Source: Fluviibacter phosphoraccumulans_A (GTDB lineage Bacteria > Pseudomonadota > Gammaproteobacteria > Burkholderiales > Rhodocyclaceae). From it: a DNA stretch of 64,000 bases. A model generated the notes under the pieces. That model was given only the letters and a program-made list of their open reading frames with translations, was not told where the DNA came from and did not search any database. The position numbers and the translations under genes are program-made. Positions within the stretch are counted from its first letter, which is position 1. Each line of letters opens with the position of its first letter. The stretch is taken from positions 434,001 through 498,000 of the forward strand of contig CP126743.1 of NCBI GenBank assembly GCA_036287865.1, given 5' to 3'. Shown one piece after another: positions 44,883 to 52,727 of this stretch.

Positions 44883-44962
44883 GTTCAGACTAAAACAGAA
44901 TTAAGCGGTACGTAAAAGAAAAAACTTTGTCGTGCTGCCGGAAGATAAGAAGGATTGGCCGC

Positions 44963-45535
44963 ATGCTTTTAATGATCGATAACTACGACAGCTTTACCTA
45001 TAACCTGGTTCAGTACTTTGGTGAACTCGGTCAAGAGGTCAAGGTGATTCGTAACGACGCCATTACCGTCGAAGAGATCGGTCGCCTGAAGCCTGACTAT
45101 CTGGTGATCTCTCCCGGGCCATGCGCACCGGCACAGGCAGGTGTCTCGCTGGCCGCCATTAAAGAATATGCGGGCAAGATTTCACTCCTCGGCGTTTGCC
45201 TGGGTCATCAGGCCATTGGCGAAGCCTTTGGCGGCAAGGTCATCCATGCAAAACAGCTTATGCACGGCAAAACTTCGCCGGTCTTCCACAAGAACGTGGG
45301 CGTATTCAAAGGCCTAACTAACCCGATTACCTGCACCCGTTACCACTCGCTGGCCGTCGAGCGCGCCACTTTGCCCGACTGCCTGGAAATCACCGCAGAA
45401 ACCGAAGACGGCGAAATCATGGGTATGTGCCATAAAACGTTGGCGGTAGAGGGCGTGCAATTTCATCCGGAATCGATTCTCACGGAGCAGGGGCACCAAA
45501 TGCTGGATAACTTCCTCAAAGAGTTCAAGGCATGA
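44963..45535 (+). CDS. trpG: Anthranilate synthase component II (glutamine amidotransferase)
   Basis: A 190-residue class I amidotransferase that supplies ammonia to TrpE. The oxyanion strand and nucleophile elbow GVCLGHQAIGEAFGG (Cys near residue 79) and the HPES end motif (GVQFHPESIL) complete the triad. ATG 44963 gives MLLMIDNYDSFTYNLVQYF, the standard start; AGAAGGA lies upstream. The trpD start overlaps its stop by ATGA. The upstream promoter must lie in the 80 bp after the dead toxin partner, or transcription reads in from further upstream. Confidence 0.96.
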   Translation: MLLMIDNYDSFTYNLVQYFGELGQEVKVIRNDAITVEEIGRLKPDYLVISPGPCAPAQAGVSLAAIKEYAGKISLLGVCLGHQAIGEAFGGKVIHAKQLMHGKTSPVFHKNVGVFKGLTNPITCTRYHSLAVERATLPDCLEITAETEDGEIMGMCHKTLAVEGVQFHPESILTEQGHQMLDNFLKEFKA

Positions 45536-46566
45536 GTGGCACGATCGATTTCACGCCCAAAGAGGCGTTGCAACGGCTGATTGAACATCGCGAGATCTTT
45601 CATGAAGAAATGACCTCGCTCATGCGCCAGATCATGCGCGGTGAGGTATCGCCCGTCATGATTGCCGGTATCCTCATCGGCCTACGCGTTAAAAAAGAAA
45701 CGATTGGTGAGATCACTGCTGCCGCCGAGGTGATGCGTGAGCTCGCAACACCTGTGCCTGTGGCTTATCCTGCCAATCTGCTGGATATCGTCGGTACCGG
45801 CGGTGATGGTGCACATACCTTTAACATTTCCACCACTGTCATGTTCGTTGCGGCGGCGGCGGGTGCCAAAGTAGCCAAGCACGGAGGCCGCTCGGTTTCA
45901 AGCCAGTCAGGCAGTGCCGATGCGCTGGAAGCGCTGGGTGCCCGACTGGATCTGAATGCCGAACAGGTGGCTCAGAGCATTGCCCAAACCGGCATCGGGT
46001 TCATGTTCGCGCCAAATCATCACAGCGCCATGAAGCATGCGGCGCCGGTGCGTAAAGAACTGGGTGTGCGTACGCTATTTAATATCCTGGGGCCGTTCAT
46101 CAATCCGGCGGGTGCAGGCACACAGCTGCTGGGCGTGTTCCACACCGATTTGGTTGGCATTCTGGTGCGCGTATTGCAGCGTTTGGGCAGCCGTCGGGCA
46201 TTGGTGGCGCATGGTCTAGATGGCCTAGACGAAGTTTCACTGGCGAGTCCAACGCTGGTGGGTGAGCTGAAAGACGGCGAAGTGCGCGAATATCAGATCA
46301 ATCCGGAAGACTTTGGCATAGCCCCGGCGCCGATCAGCGCCTTGCAGGTCGCGAATCCGGCCGAATCGATTGCCCGCATGAAGGCTGTGCTGGCCAATGA
46401 GCCGGGCCCCTCGCAAGATATCGTGCTGCTCAATACCGGTGCAGCACTTTATGCGGCAGGTCATTCGGAGAGCATTGCACAAGGCATTGAACAGGCGCGT
46501 GCAGCCATTGCTTCGGGTGCAGCCCTCGCAAAACTCAACGAATTTGTCGCCTTTACCAATAAGTAA
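45532..46566 (+). CDS. trpD: Anthranilate phosphoribosyltransferase
   Basis: A 344-residue enzyme that joins anthranilate to PRPP. PRPP-binding GTGGDGAHTFNIST is near residues 87-100, followed by AKHGGRSVSSQSGSADALEALG, GFMFAPNHHSAMKHAAPVRKELG and HGLDGLDE. It is coupled to trpG by ATGA and followed after 16 bp by trpC. The length is normal and the frame clean. Confidence 0.97.
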   Translation: MSGTIDFTPKEALQRLIEHREIFHEEMTSLMRQIMRGEVSPVMIAGILIGLRVKKETIGEITAAAEVMRELATPVPVAYPANLLDIVGTGGDGAHTFNISTTVMFVAAAAGAKVAKHGGRSVSSQSGSADALEALGARLDLNAEQVAQSIAQTGIGFMFAPNHHSAMKHAAPVRKELGVRTLFNILGPFINPAGAGTQLLGVFHTDLVGILVRVLQRLGSRRALVAHGLDGLDEVSLASPTLVGELKDGEVREYQINPEDFGIAPAPISALQVANPAESIARMKAVLANEPGPSQDIVLLNTGAALYAAGHSESIAQGIEQARAAIASGAALAKLNEFVAFTNK

Positions 46567-46582
46567 TCAAGAACGCAGACAC

Positions 46583-47380
46583 ATGACTCAAAAAAGCGAC
46601 ATCCTCGCCAAAATCATTGCCACCAAAGAAGCCGAAGTCAAAACCGGTTATGCCCAGTGTTCGCTGGCTGACATGGAAGCGCGGGCTAAAGCACAGCCAC
46701 CGGCTCGAGATTTTGTAGGGGCCATTAGAGCCAAGCTCACTGCCCAGCAACCGGCCGTCATTGCCGAAGTTAAAAAAGCCAGCCCGTCAAAAGGGTTGAT
46801 TCGCGCAGATTTTGATCCGGCAGCCATTGCCACATCGTACGCCGCGCATGGCGCAGCCTGTCTATCCGTGCTGACGGATGTTGACTACTTTCAAGGCGCC
46901 AACGCCTACCTGCAGGCTGCCCGTGCTGCCTGTACGCTCCCAGTTATCCGCAAAGACTTCATCATCGACCGCTGGCAGATCGCTGAAGCGCGTGCTATCG
47001 GGGCGGATGCCATTTTGCTAATTGTGTCCGCGCTCACAGACGCACAACTCCATGATTTGGAAGCCTACGCCTTCAGCCTGGGCCTGGCGGTGCTGGTTGA
47101 AGTGCACGATGGTGAAGAGCTCACCCGCGCGCTTACCCTTAAAACGCCGCTCATAGGTATTAACAACCGGAACCTGCGGACTTTTGAAGTGTCACTCGAC
47201 ACTACGCTTGATCTAAAAGACCGAATCAGTGGGGATCGTATCGTCGTGGCCGAAAGCGGTATCATGGCCCTGGCCGATGTCAAAACCCTGCGCGATGCCA
47301 ATGTGCATACCTTCCTGGTGGGTGAAGCCTTTATGTGTGTCCCGGAGCCGGGCGTCGAGCTGGCACGGTTATTTGCCTGA
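46583..47380 (+). CDS. trpC: Indole-3-glycerol phosphate synthase
   Basis: A 265-residue TIM-barrel enzyme that converts CdRP to indole-glycerol phosphate. Catalytic-lysine motif AEVKKASPSKG is near residues 58-68, then LSVLTDVDYFQG, IRKDFIIDRWQI, LVEVHDGEEL, GINNRNLRTFEV and VAESGI. ATG 46583 follows trpD by 16 bp. It ends the trpGDC block; no clear hairpin terminator follows, and the porin leader begins within 180 bp. Confidence 0.96.
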   Translation: MTQKSDILAKIIATKEAEVKTGYAQCSLADMEARAKAQPPARDFVGAIRAKLTAQQPAVIAEVKKASPSKGLIRADFDPAAIATSYAAHGAACLSVLTDVDYFQGANAYLQAARAACTLPVIRKDFIIDRWQIAEARAIGADAILLIVSALTDAQLHDLEAYAFSLGLAVLVEVHDGEELTRALTLKTPLIGINNRNLRTFEVSLDTTLDLKDRISGDRIVVAESGIMALADVKTLRDANVHTFLVGEAFMCVPEPGVELARLFA

Positions 47381-47561
47381 GGCCTAAAAGACCACAAGTG
47401 TTGCATTGTTGCAACAAAACAACACCTTTCGGCCAAATCTGTTGTATTTAAGTTGCTTTGCCCTCCGGGGTGTACCACAATCCACTCAACCACTCATCCG
47501 ATGAGAGGTTCCTGGCAATAAAGCGCAAGCCGAGTTGCCATCAATCTTAAGGAGATCTCTA

Positions 47562-48830
47562 ATGCAAAAGAAAATCGTTGCTCTAGCAGTTGCCGGTCTG
47601 TCGACCGCTGCTTTCGCACAAACTAACGTAACTATCTACGGTACAGCTGACGTTTCGGGTCAGGGCATCAGCCAAAATAACGTTAAGGGCGCTGGCGCTG
47701 CTGCTAATGGCTACAACGGCGGTAACGTATTTGCTCTGCAATCGAACTCGTCGCTGATGGGCCTCAAGGGTACGGAAGACCTGGGCAACGGCCTGAAGGC
47801 TCTGTTTCAAGCTGAAACCACAATCAACCTGACTGGTAGCCAGCACTCTGGCGCTGGTAACGCAAACAGCGCAATCGCAATGAACAACGGCAATAGCGTG
47901 TTCACGGCTATGCGTTATTCGTTCGTTGGCATAAACAGCAAGTACGGTACAGCTCTGGCCGGTTACCTGCCGACCCCATTCCGTTCGTCGCTGACTTCGT
48001 TTGCAGTTGAGCCGGGTGCAACCGGTTCGATGCAGATTGACAAGCAAATGGGCGGCATGCGCTTCGGTCCTTCGGGCGTTCAGTTCTCGTCGGCTGTTCG
48101 TGCAACGGCTATCGCTTATGCAATGCCAACGCTGTACGGCTTTGACGCTTCGATCGCTTACACAGGTTCGGCAAACCAGGGTACGACTAACTCGACCACC
48201 CTCACAACTTGTAACGCAACTGCTGACACTTCGGCATGTACGGCAACTCCACAGTCAGCTTGGGGCTTGAACCTGGGTTGGACTGGCTACGGCGTTGGCA
48301 TCAAGGGTGCCTTCCAACAAGCTAACAACAACTACAACAACGGTACCAACACTGGTATCGGTAACATTGGTCAAGTTGGTGACTACACCAGCTACCTGGT
48401 TGGTGCAACATACACTGGTGTTACTAACCTGAAGCTGTCGACTGTTTACATTCGTAACACGCTGGGTACTAACGGTTCGACCGGTGGTGCTAACACCATT
48501 ACTCCTAATGGCGCTGGTAAGCTGACGAACAACCAATTGTACGCTGGCGTTGGCTACCGTATGGGCAACTGGGAACCAACCGTTTCGGCTACTTGGTCGA
48601 GCGATGTTGACGGTTCGTCGGTTCAGCAGCTGGGTTCGCGTCAGTGGCAAGCTCGTATGGGCTACTACCTGAGCAAGCGTACGCAAGTTTACGGTTTGAT
48701 CTCGAACCTGAACAACTCGGCTAACCAGAACTACACGTTCGGTCAGCAGACTTCGGCTCTGGGTACCAGCTCGAACACTACCGGTTCGAACCTGTTCACC
48801 TATGGTATGGGTCTGCGTACAAACTTCTAA
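47562..48830 (+). CDS. Gram-negative trimeric porin
   Basis: A 422-residue outer-membrane porin of the Burkholderiales OmpC-like (porin_4) family. Signal peptide KKIVALAVAGLSTAAFA is cut before QTNVTIYGTADVSGQ, the typical first strand; SSLMGLKGTEDLGNGLKA (strands 2-3) and a constriction-loop segment follow, with the terminal strand FTYGMGLRTNF ending in Phe as BAM requires. A very strong Shine-Dalgarno (AAGGAGAT at 47549-47556) precedes ATG 47562. Codon use is strongly biased, unlike neighbours, indicating very high expression. Middle loops are rich in Asn/Thr/Ser repeats. Confidence 0.95.
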   Translation: MQKKIVALAVAGLSTAAFAQTNVTIYGTADVSGQGISQNNVKGAGAAANGYNGGNVFALQSNSSLMGLKGTEDLGNGLKALFQAETTINLTGSQHSGAGNANSAIAMNNGNSVFTAMRYSFVGINSKYGTALAGYLPTPFRSSLTSFAVEPGATGSMQIDKQMGGMRFGPSGVQFSSAVRATAIAYAMPTLYGFDASIAYTGSANQGTTNSTTLTTCNATADTSACTATPQSAWGLNLGWTGYGVGIKGAFQQANNNYNNGTNTGIGNIGQVGDYTSYLVGATYTGVTNLKLSTVYIRNTLGTNGSTGGANTITPNGAGKLTNNQLYAGVGYRMGNWEPTVSATWSSDVDGSSVQQLGSRQWQARMGYYLSKRTQVYGLISNLNNSANQNYTFGQQTSALGTSSNTTGSNLFTYGMGLRTNF

Positions 48831-48856
48831 TCTGACTTAAGTCTGATTTAAAGTTA

Positions 48857-48884
48857 AAACGGGCGCCGAAGCGCCCGTTTTTAT
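48857..48884 (+). terminator. Intrinsic terminator after the porin gene
   Basis: AAACGGGCGC-CGAA-GCGCCCGTTT, a 10-bp perfect stem with a CGAA tetraloop followed by T residues, sits 26 bp after the porin stop. Confidence 0.93.
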
Positions 48885-48903
48885 TTGTCTGTAAAATAAA
48901 CAC

Positions 48904-50775
48904 ATGAATACACAACAGGCATTGCAGCTGGCGTTCCAGCATTTGAATGGTGGTAATTTAGGGGCCGCTGCCCAGTTGTTTAATGGCGTGCTGCAAAAGG
49001 AGCCGCAAAATTTTGCGGCGTTGAATGGCCGAGGTTTTGTTGCGCTTCAGCAGAATGCCCTGTCGCAAGCGCAAGCTGATCTACAGGCATCGTTATCGAT
49101 CAACCCCAAACAACCTTTTGCGCACAAGATGCTGGGCATTGTGTTGGGCGCGATTGGGCAGTTTGATGCCGCTATGCTGGCCTTTGCTGCTGCTTTGGCC
49201 TTGGATGTCAAAGACCCGGAAGTGTATTTCAATCGGGCCAATTTCCGTTTTCAGGCGGGTCAGGTTCAAGAAGCGCTGGCCGATCTGGATACCGCAATCA
49301 AGCTCAAGGGCTCCTATCTGGAAGCCCGTTCGAACCGCGCTAATTTACTGATTCAGCTGGGCGACTATGCACGTGCTGAGAAAGATCTGGATTATCTGGT
49401 GGCTAAAGTCACCAACACCCCGGATCTCTGGGTGGCGCTGGGTTTGGCACGATATAAAACGGGCAAAAACAAAGAAGCCATGCTGTGTAATGAGCGGGCG
49501 TTGCGTTTAGTGCCCAACCACCCCGATGCGCTGTTGAACAGTTCCAGTGCCATGCATGACCAAGGTGAGTATCACGCAGCGTTAGCATGGGCGGATAAAG
49601 CGGTTGCCGCCACACCACAACGTGCTGAAGCGCATTACGCCAAGGCGCAGGCGTTGATGGGGTTGCATCGCTTTGAAGAGGCAGTAGCTGCCTACACGCG
49701 TGCGATTGCTTTGAACCCGGGCTATGCAGAAGCCTGGATGGGACGCGGATTAACGAAGTCTCGTTTGCGCGACATGAGTGGTGCCGCACAGGATTACGAT
49801 CGATCCATTGCGTTACGGCCAACCTATGACGAAGCGTTCTTTAATCGCGGGCATGTGTATCTGGAGCACCACGATTTTGCCAAAGGCTGGGTGGATTATG
49901 AGCACCGATTTGGTATGCCATCGCTCGGTATCGCAAACCTGCCGAATATTCCTGTGTGGCAGGGTGAGCCCTTGTCCGGAAAGTTGCTCGTGCGCGGTGA
50001 ACAGGGGTTGGGTGACCAGATTATTTTTGCGTCGTTGTTGCCTGAGCTGCTGAAGGTGGTTGGCTCGGTGTGTTTGCAACTCGAGCCACGCTTGGTGCCG
50101 TTATTCCAGCGCTCATTCCCCGATTTTGAAGTCATGAGCCGGGATAAGAAGCCACCAGTTGATGTGGCGGCGCAGATTTGCATTGGCAGTTTGCCGCAGT
50201 GTTTTCGTAAAGATGTCGCTGCGTTTGCAGGTGCGACGATGCCTTATCTGAAGGCGGATGCAGAGAAGACGTCGGCATTCCGCAAAGCGCTGGCACCAAA
50301 TGGCGAACGCATTATCGGCTTGAACTGGCGTAGTTTCCGCAACAAATACGCGAATGAAAAGTCGATGGGCCTGCTGGATATGGCGCCCTTTTTTAATCTG
50401 CCGGGCTGCACGGTGGTGAATCTGCAATACGGTGATGTGAAAGATGAGGTCCGAGCTGCAGAGGCCGCCGGTCTGCACTTTAATAAGGCGGTGACGATTG
50501 ATCTGACCAAAGACATTGATGGCGTTGCCAGTCTGGTCGATGCCTATGATGTTCTTGTGAGCACCAGCAATACCACGGTGCATATTGCCGGTGCCTTGGG
50601 TAAACCGGTGCTGCTGATGTTGCCGTATCGTTTGGGCAAGCTCTGGTACTGGTCTGAAGCCAAGGGTGAGGGTTCGTTGTGGTATCCGAGCATCCGCACC
50701 TTCCATCAGGATGCACAGGACGATTGGGCGGGTACAATTAACGCTGTTAAAAAAGCTCTGGTTGAGAAGGTATAA
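48904..50775 (+). CDS. TPR protein with C-terminal glycosyltransferase-like domain
   Basis: A 623-residue protein. Residues 1 to about 320 are eight or nine tetratricopeptide repeats (for example ALNGRGFVALQQNALSQAQA, PEVYFNRANFRFQAGQVQEA, AEAWMGRGLTKSRLRDMSGA). The remainder resembles the GT-B glycosyltransferase half found in bacterial TPR-O-GlcNAc-transferase-like proteins (LLVRGEQGLGDQIIFASLLP; SLVDAYDVLVSTSNTTVHIAGALGKPVLLML). Acceptor and sugar are unknown. It starts 20 bp after the porin terminator and is followed 5 bp later by a second glycosyltransferase, so the two probably act together on a protein or surface glycan. Confidence 0.82.
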   Translation: MNTQQALQLAFQHLNGGNLGAAAQLFNGVLQKEPQNFAALNGRGFVALQQNALSQAQADLQASLSINPKQPFAHKMLGIVLGAIGQFDAAMLAFAAALALDVKDPEVYFNRANFRFQAGQVQEALADLDTAIKLKGSYLEARSNRANLLIQLGDYARAEKDLDYLVAKVTNTPDLWVALGLARYKTGKNKEAMLCNERALRLVPNHPDALLNSSSAMHDQGEYHAALAWADKAVAATPQRAEAHYAKAQALMGLHRFEEAVAAYTRAIALNPGYAEAWMGRGLTKSRLRDMSGAAQDYDRSIALRPTYDEAFFNRGHVYLEHHDFAKGWVDYEHRFGMPSLGIANLPNIPVWQGEPLSGKLLVRGEQGLGDQIIFASLLPELLKVVGSVCLQLEPRLVPLFQRSFPDFEVMSRDKKPPVDVAAQICIGSLPQCFRKDVAAFAGATMPYLKADAEKTSAFRKALAPNGERIIGLNWRSFRNKYANEKSMGLLDMAPFFNLPGCTVVNLQYGDVKDEVRAAEAAGLHFNKAVTIDLTKDIDGVASLVDAYDVLVSTSNTTVHIAGALGKPVLLMLPYRLGKLWYWSEAKGEGSLWYPSIRTFHQDAQDDWAGTINAVKKALVEKV

Positions 50776-50780
50776 GCAAC

Positions 50781-51458
50781 ATGTCCCGGATTCAGATTGC
50801 TGTTGGTTACGACCCGCGAGAGGCGGTGGCTTATCACGTGTTTTGTCAGAGTGTGCTGGAACGGGCATCGCAGCCGGTGTCCTTTACACCCTTGGCGCTG
50901 AATACCTTTAACAACTATACCGAAGAACATACAGATGGCAGTAATGCCTTTATCTATTCTCGTTTTCTGACGCCATATCTGGTGGACTACCAGGGCTGGG
51001 CGATCTTTGCCGATGGCGACATGATCTGTCTGGACGATATTGCCAAACTCTGGGCGCTGCGCGATGAGAGCAAAGCGGTGATGGTGGTTAAGCATGACTA
51101 CAAAACCAAAGCGCACGAGAAGTACCTGGGAAACAAAAATCAGGATTACCCGCGCAAGAATTGGTCGAGTGTGATTCTGTGGAATTGTGCGCATCAGGCC
51201 AATCGTTGTCTGGATCCGCAGTACGTGATGACCCATCCGGGTTCTCATTTGCATCGATTTGCTTGGCTGGACGATGCGCTGATTGGCGAGATTCCTAAAG
51301 AATGGAATTGGCTGACCACGGAGTATCCGGATAACTATGAGGCTAAGCTCCTGCATTACACTCTGGGTACACCTTGCTTCAAAGACTACACCGACTCCGA
51401 GATGGCGGAGCTATGGCACGCAGAACACGCCAAGATTAATCAGGGTATGGGCGTTTAA
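50781..51458 (+). CDS. Glycosyltransferase (GT8-like, DxD motif)
   Basis: A 225-residue soluble GT-A type protein. The N-terminus IQIAVGYDPREAVAYHVF, the acceptor segment NAFIYSRFLTPYL and the metal/sugar-nucleotide motif FADGDM (DxD at residues 78-80) are typical of GT8-related enzymes; LLHYTLGTPCF near residues 191-201 matches the family's second metal-ligand His region. The product cannot be predicted. Translationally close to the TPR-glycosyltransferase upstream (5-bp gap, GAGAAGG site), suggesting a shared pathway. Confidence 0.8.
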   Translation: MSRIQIAVGYDPREAVAYHVFCQSVLERASQPVSFTPLALNTFNNYTEEHTDGSNAFIYSRFLTPYLVDYQGWAIFADGDMICLDDIAKLWALRDESKAVMVVKHDYKTKAHEKYLGNKNQDYPRKNWSSVILWNCAHQANRCLDPQYVMTHPGSHLHRFAWLDDALIGEIPKEWNWLTTEYPDNYEAKLLHYTLGTPCFKDYTDSEMAELWHAEHAKINQGMGV

Positions 51459-51475
51459 GCCTTTCCTGCAGTCTG

Positions 51476-51713
51476 ATGGCAAAAAAGAAATCGGCCTTTG
51501 ATCGGGTGCAGAAACGCTCGGCGGGTGCGGGCGCAATTGAGGCATTGAGTCAGCAAGGCTTAGGCTTTTATTGCAGCAAGGGCAATTTACCGCGGGCGCT
51601 GCGTTGTTGCAACAGTCGTTAGCGCAGAATGCGAAGCAGCCAGAAGTGAGTTATAACCTCGGTTATGCCTTGCAATAGATAGGGCGATTGGAACAAGCTA
51701 AGTCAATTTAAGG
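51476..51713 (+). pseudogene. Remnant of a TPR protein gene
   Basis: The frame opens with MAKKKSAFDRVQKRSAGAGA and ends shortly after EALSQQGL. In another frame a TPR motif follows (LLQQGQFTAGAALLQQSLAQ, then PEVSYNLGYALQ), interrupted by a TAG near 51676 and then IGRLEQA before a TAA. It thus has a frameshift and a stop within about 240 bp. It looks like the first one or two repeats of a TPR protein similar to the one encoded upstream, the rest having been deleted. Confidence 0.7.
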
Positions 51714-51726
51714 GAGTAGAGCTGGT

Positions 51727-52191
51727 ATGAAGAAGCTGATGGCAGTGGGTGGTGTGATCTGTGCGCTGTTGTTGGCTGGCTGTGCTTCGGGTGGCTTTGG
51801 TAGTTCGGAAAGTCTCGATAATATCCAGCAGCAGTTACTCGGCGATATGCCGCTGCCGCAAGGCTCGAAGATTAATAATGATCAGTCTTTGATTCTGGGT
51901 GGCGGGCCACAGTGGACTGGCCGCATTGTGATCAGTACGCCGCAGGGCCCATCGGATACCTTTGCCTTCTTCCGCGATCAGTTCCCTAAAGCCGGATGGA
52001 CCGGTATTTCTTCCATCAAGGCCAAGACCAGCATTTTGGTGTTTGCCAAGGGTGATCGCACGGTGACGGTAGAGATTAATGAAAGCGGCACCTTTGCCAG
52101 TGGCGGTTCAATCGTTAATCTAACCGCGGCACCCAAAGGTGGCACGGCGCCGGTGAATGTGACGCCCGGGCAGAACTCGCCGCCGCGCTGA
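51727..52191 (+). CDS. Uncharacterised lipoprotein
   Basis: A 154-residue predicted lipoprotein: the signal sequence ends LLAGC (Cys near residue 19), followed by a Gly/Ser-rich linker and a compact domain (WTGRIVISTPQGPSDTFAFF, PKAGWTGISSIKAKTSILVF). The tail is Pro/Gly-rich. I do not recognise a characterised family. The stop overlaps the start of a pseudopilin gene (TGATG at 52189-52193), so the two are translated as a unit and may function together. Confidence 0.7.
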   Translation: MKKLMAVGGVICALLLAGCASGGFGSSESLDNIQQQLLGDMPLPQGSKINNDQSLILGGGPQWTGRIVISTPQGPSDTFAFFRDQFPKAGWTGISSIKAKTSILVFAKGDRTVTVEINESGTFASGGSIVNLTAAPKGGTAPVNVTPGQNSPPR

Positions 52192-52724
52192 TGGTGAGCG
52201 GCGCCGATCAGAGAGGCATCACGCTGATCGAGGTGCTGATCGGCCTAGTGTTACTGGTTGTGGTGGGCATGATGGCGGTGCCCTCATTTAGCGGTTATCT
52301 GGAACGGCAGCGTTTGAAGTCTGCGGCAGAAAGCCTGGCGACGAGTTTGAATCTGGCGCGCTCGGAGGCTCTGGCGCAGCAACAGTTTATGTATGTGCAG
52401 TTGGCCGGACAGGGCAGTGATCGCTGGTGTTATGACGTTTCCCGGGAAGCGAAGTGTGATTGCTTTTCAACGGCCTGTGAGGCTTTGCAACGGGGCGATG
52501 CGGCCAAGTTGCCCGGTGTGCTGCTGGGCGGATCCAGCCGTTCCACCTTCCGTTTCAATTGGAAGAATGGGTCAGCCACGGGTGCGAATGGTACGGCCAG
52601 TTTTGTGGGGCAAAAGACCGGCCAACAGCTTTGTGTGGTGCTGAGTAATCTGGGGCGGGTTAGAATCATCACTTCCAAGACTAATCCCGTTGCCGGGTAT
52701 CCGCAGGATGCGACCTGTCGTTAA
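52191..52724 (+). CDS. GspH/FimT-type pseudopilin
   Basis: A 177-residue type IV pilin-like protein. The prepilin peptidase site is RG-ITLIEVLIG near residues 8-18 (Gly before the cut, Glu at +5 of the mature protein), followed by the hydrophobic helix VLLVVVGMMAVPSFSGYL and the LKSAAESLATSLNLARSEAL segment typical of FimT/GspH. Cys residues in the C-terminal part could form disulfides; a dsbC gene lies 1.3 kb downstream. No pilus assembly genes are nearby, so it is an orphan minor pseudopilin paired with the lipoprotein. Confidence 0.82.
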   Translation: MVSGADQRGITLIEVLIGLVLLVVVGMMAVPSFSGYLERQRLKSAAESLATSLNLARSEALAQQQFMYVQLAGQGSDRWCYDVSREAKCDCFSTACEALQRGDAAKLPGVLLGGSSRSTFRFNWKNGSATGANGTASFVGQKTGQQLCVVLSNLGRVRIITSKTNPVAGYPQDATCR

Positions 52725-52727
52725 TCT

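Noticed and set aside
47399..47561. A trp-type attenuator or riboswitch in the trpC-porin gap or in front of trpE
   Set aside because: No Trp-rich leader peptide or alternating hairpins are visible; the gph-trpE gap is only 21 bp.
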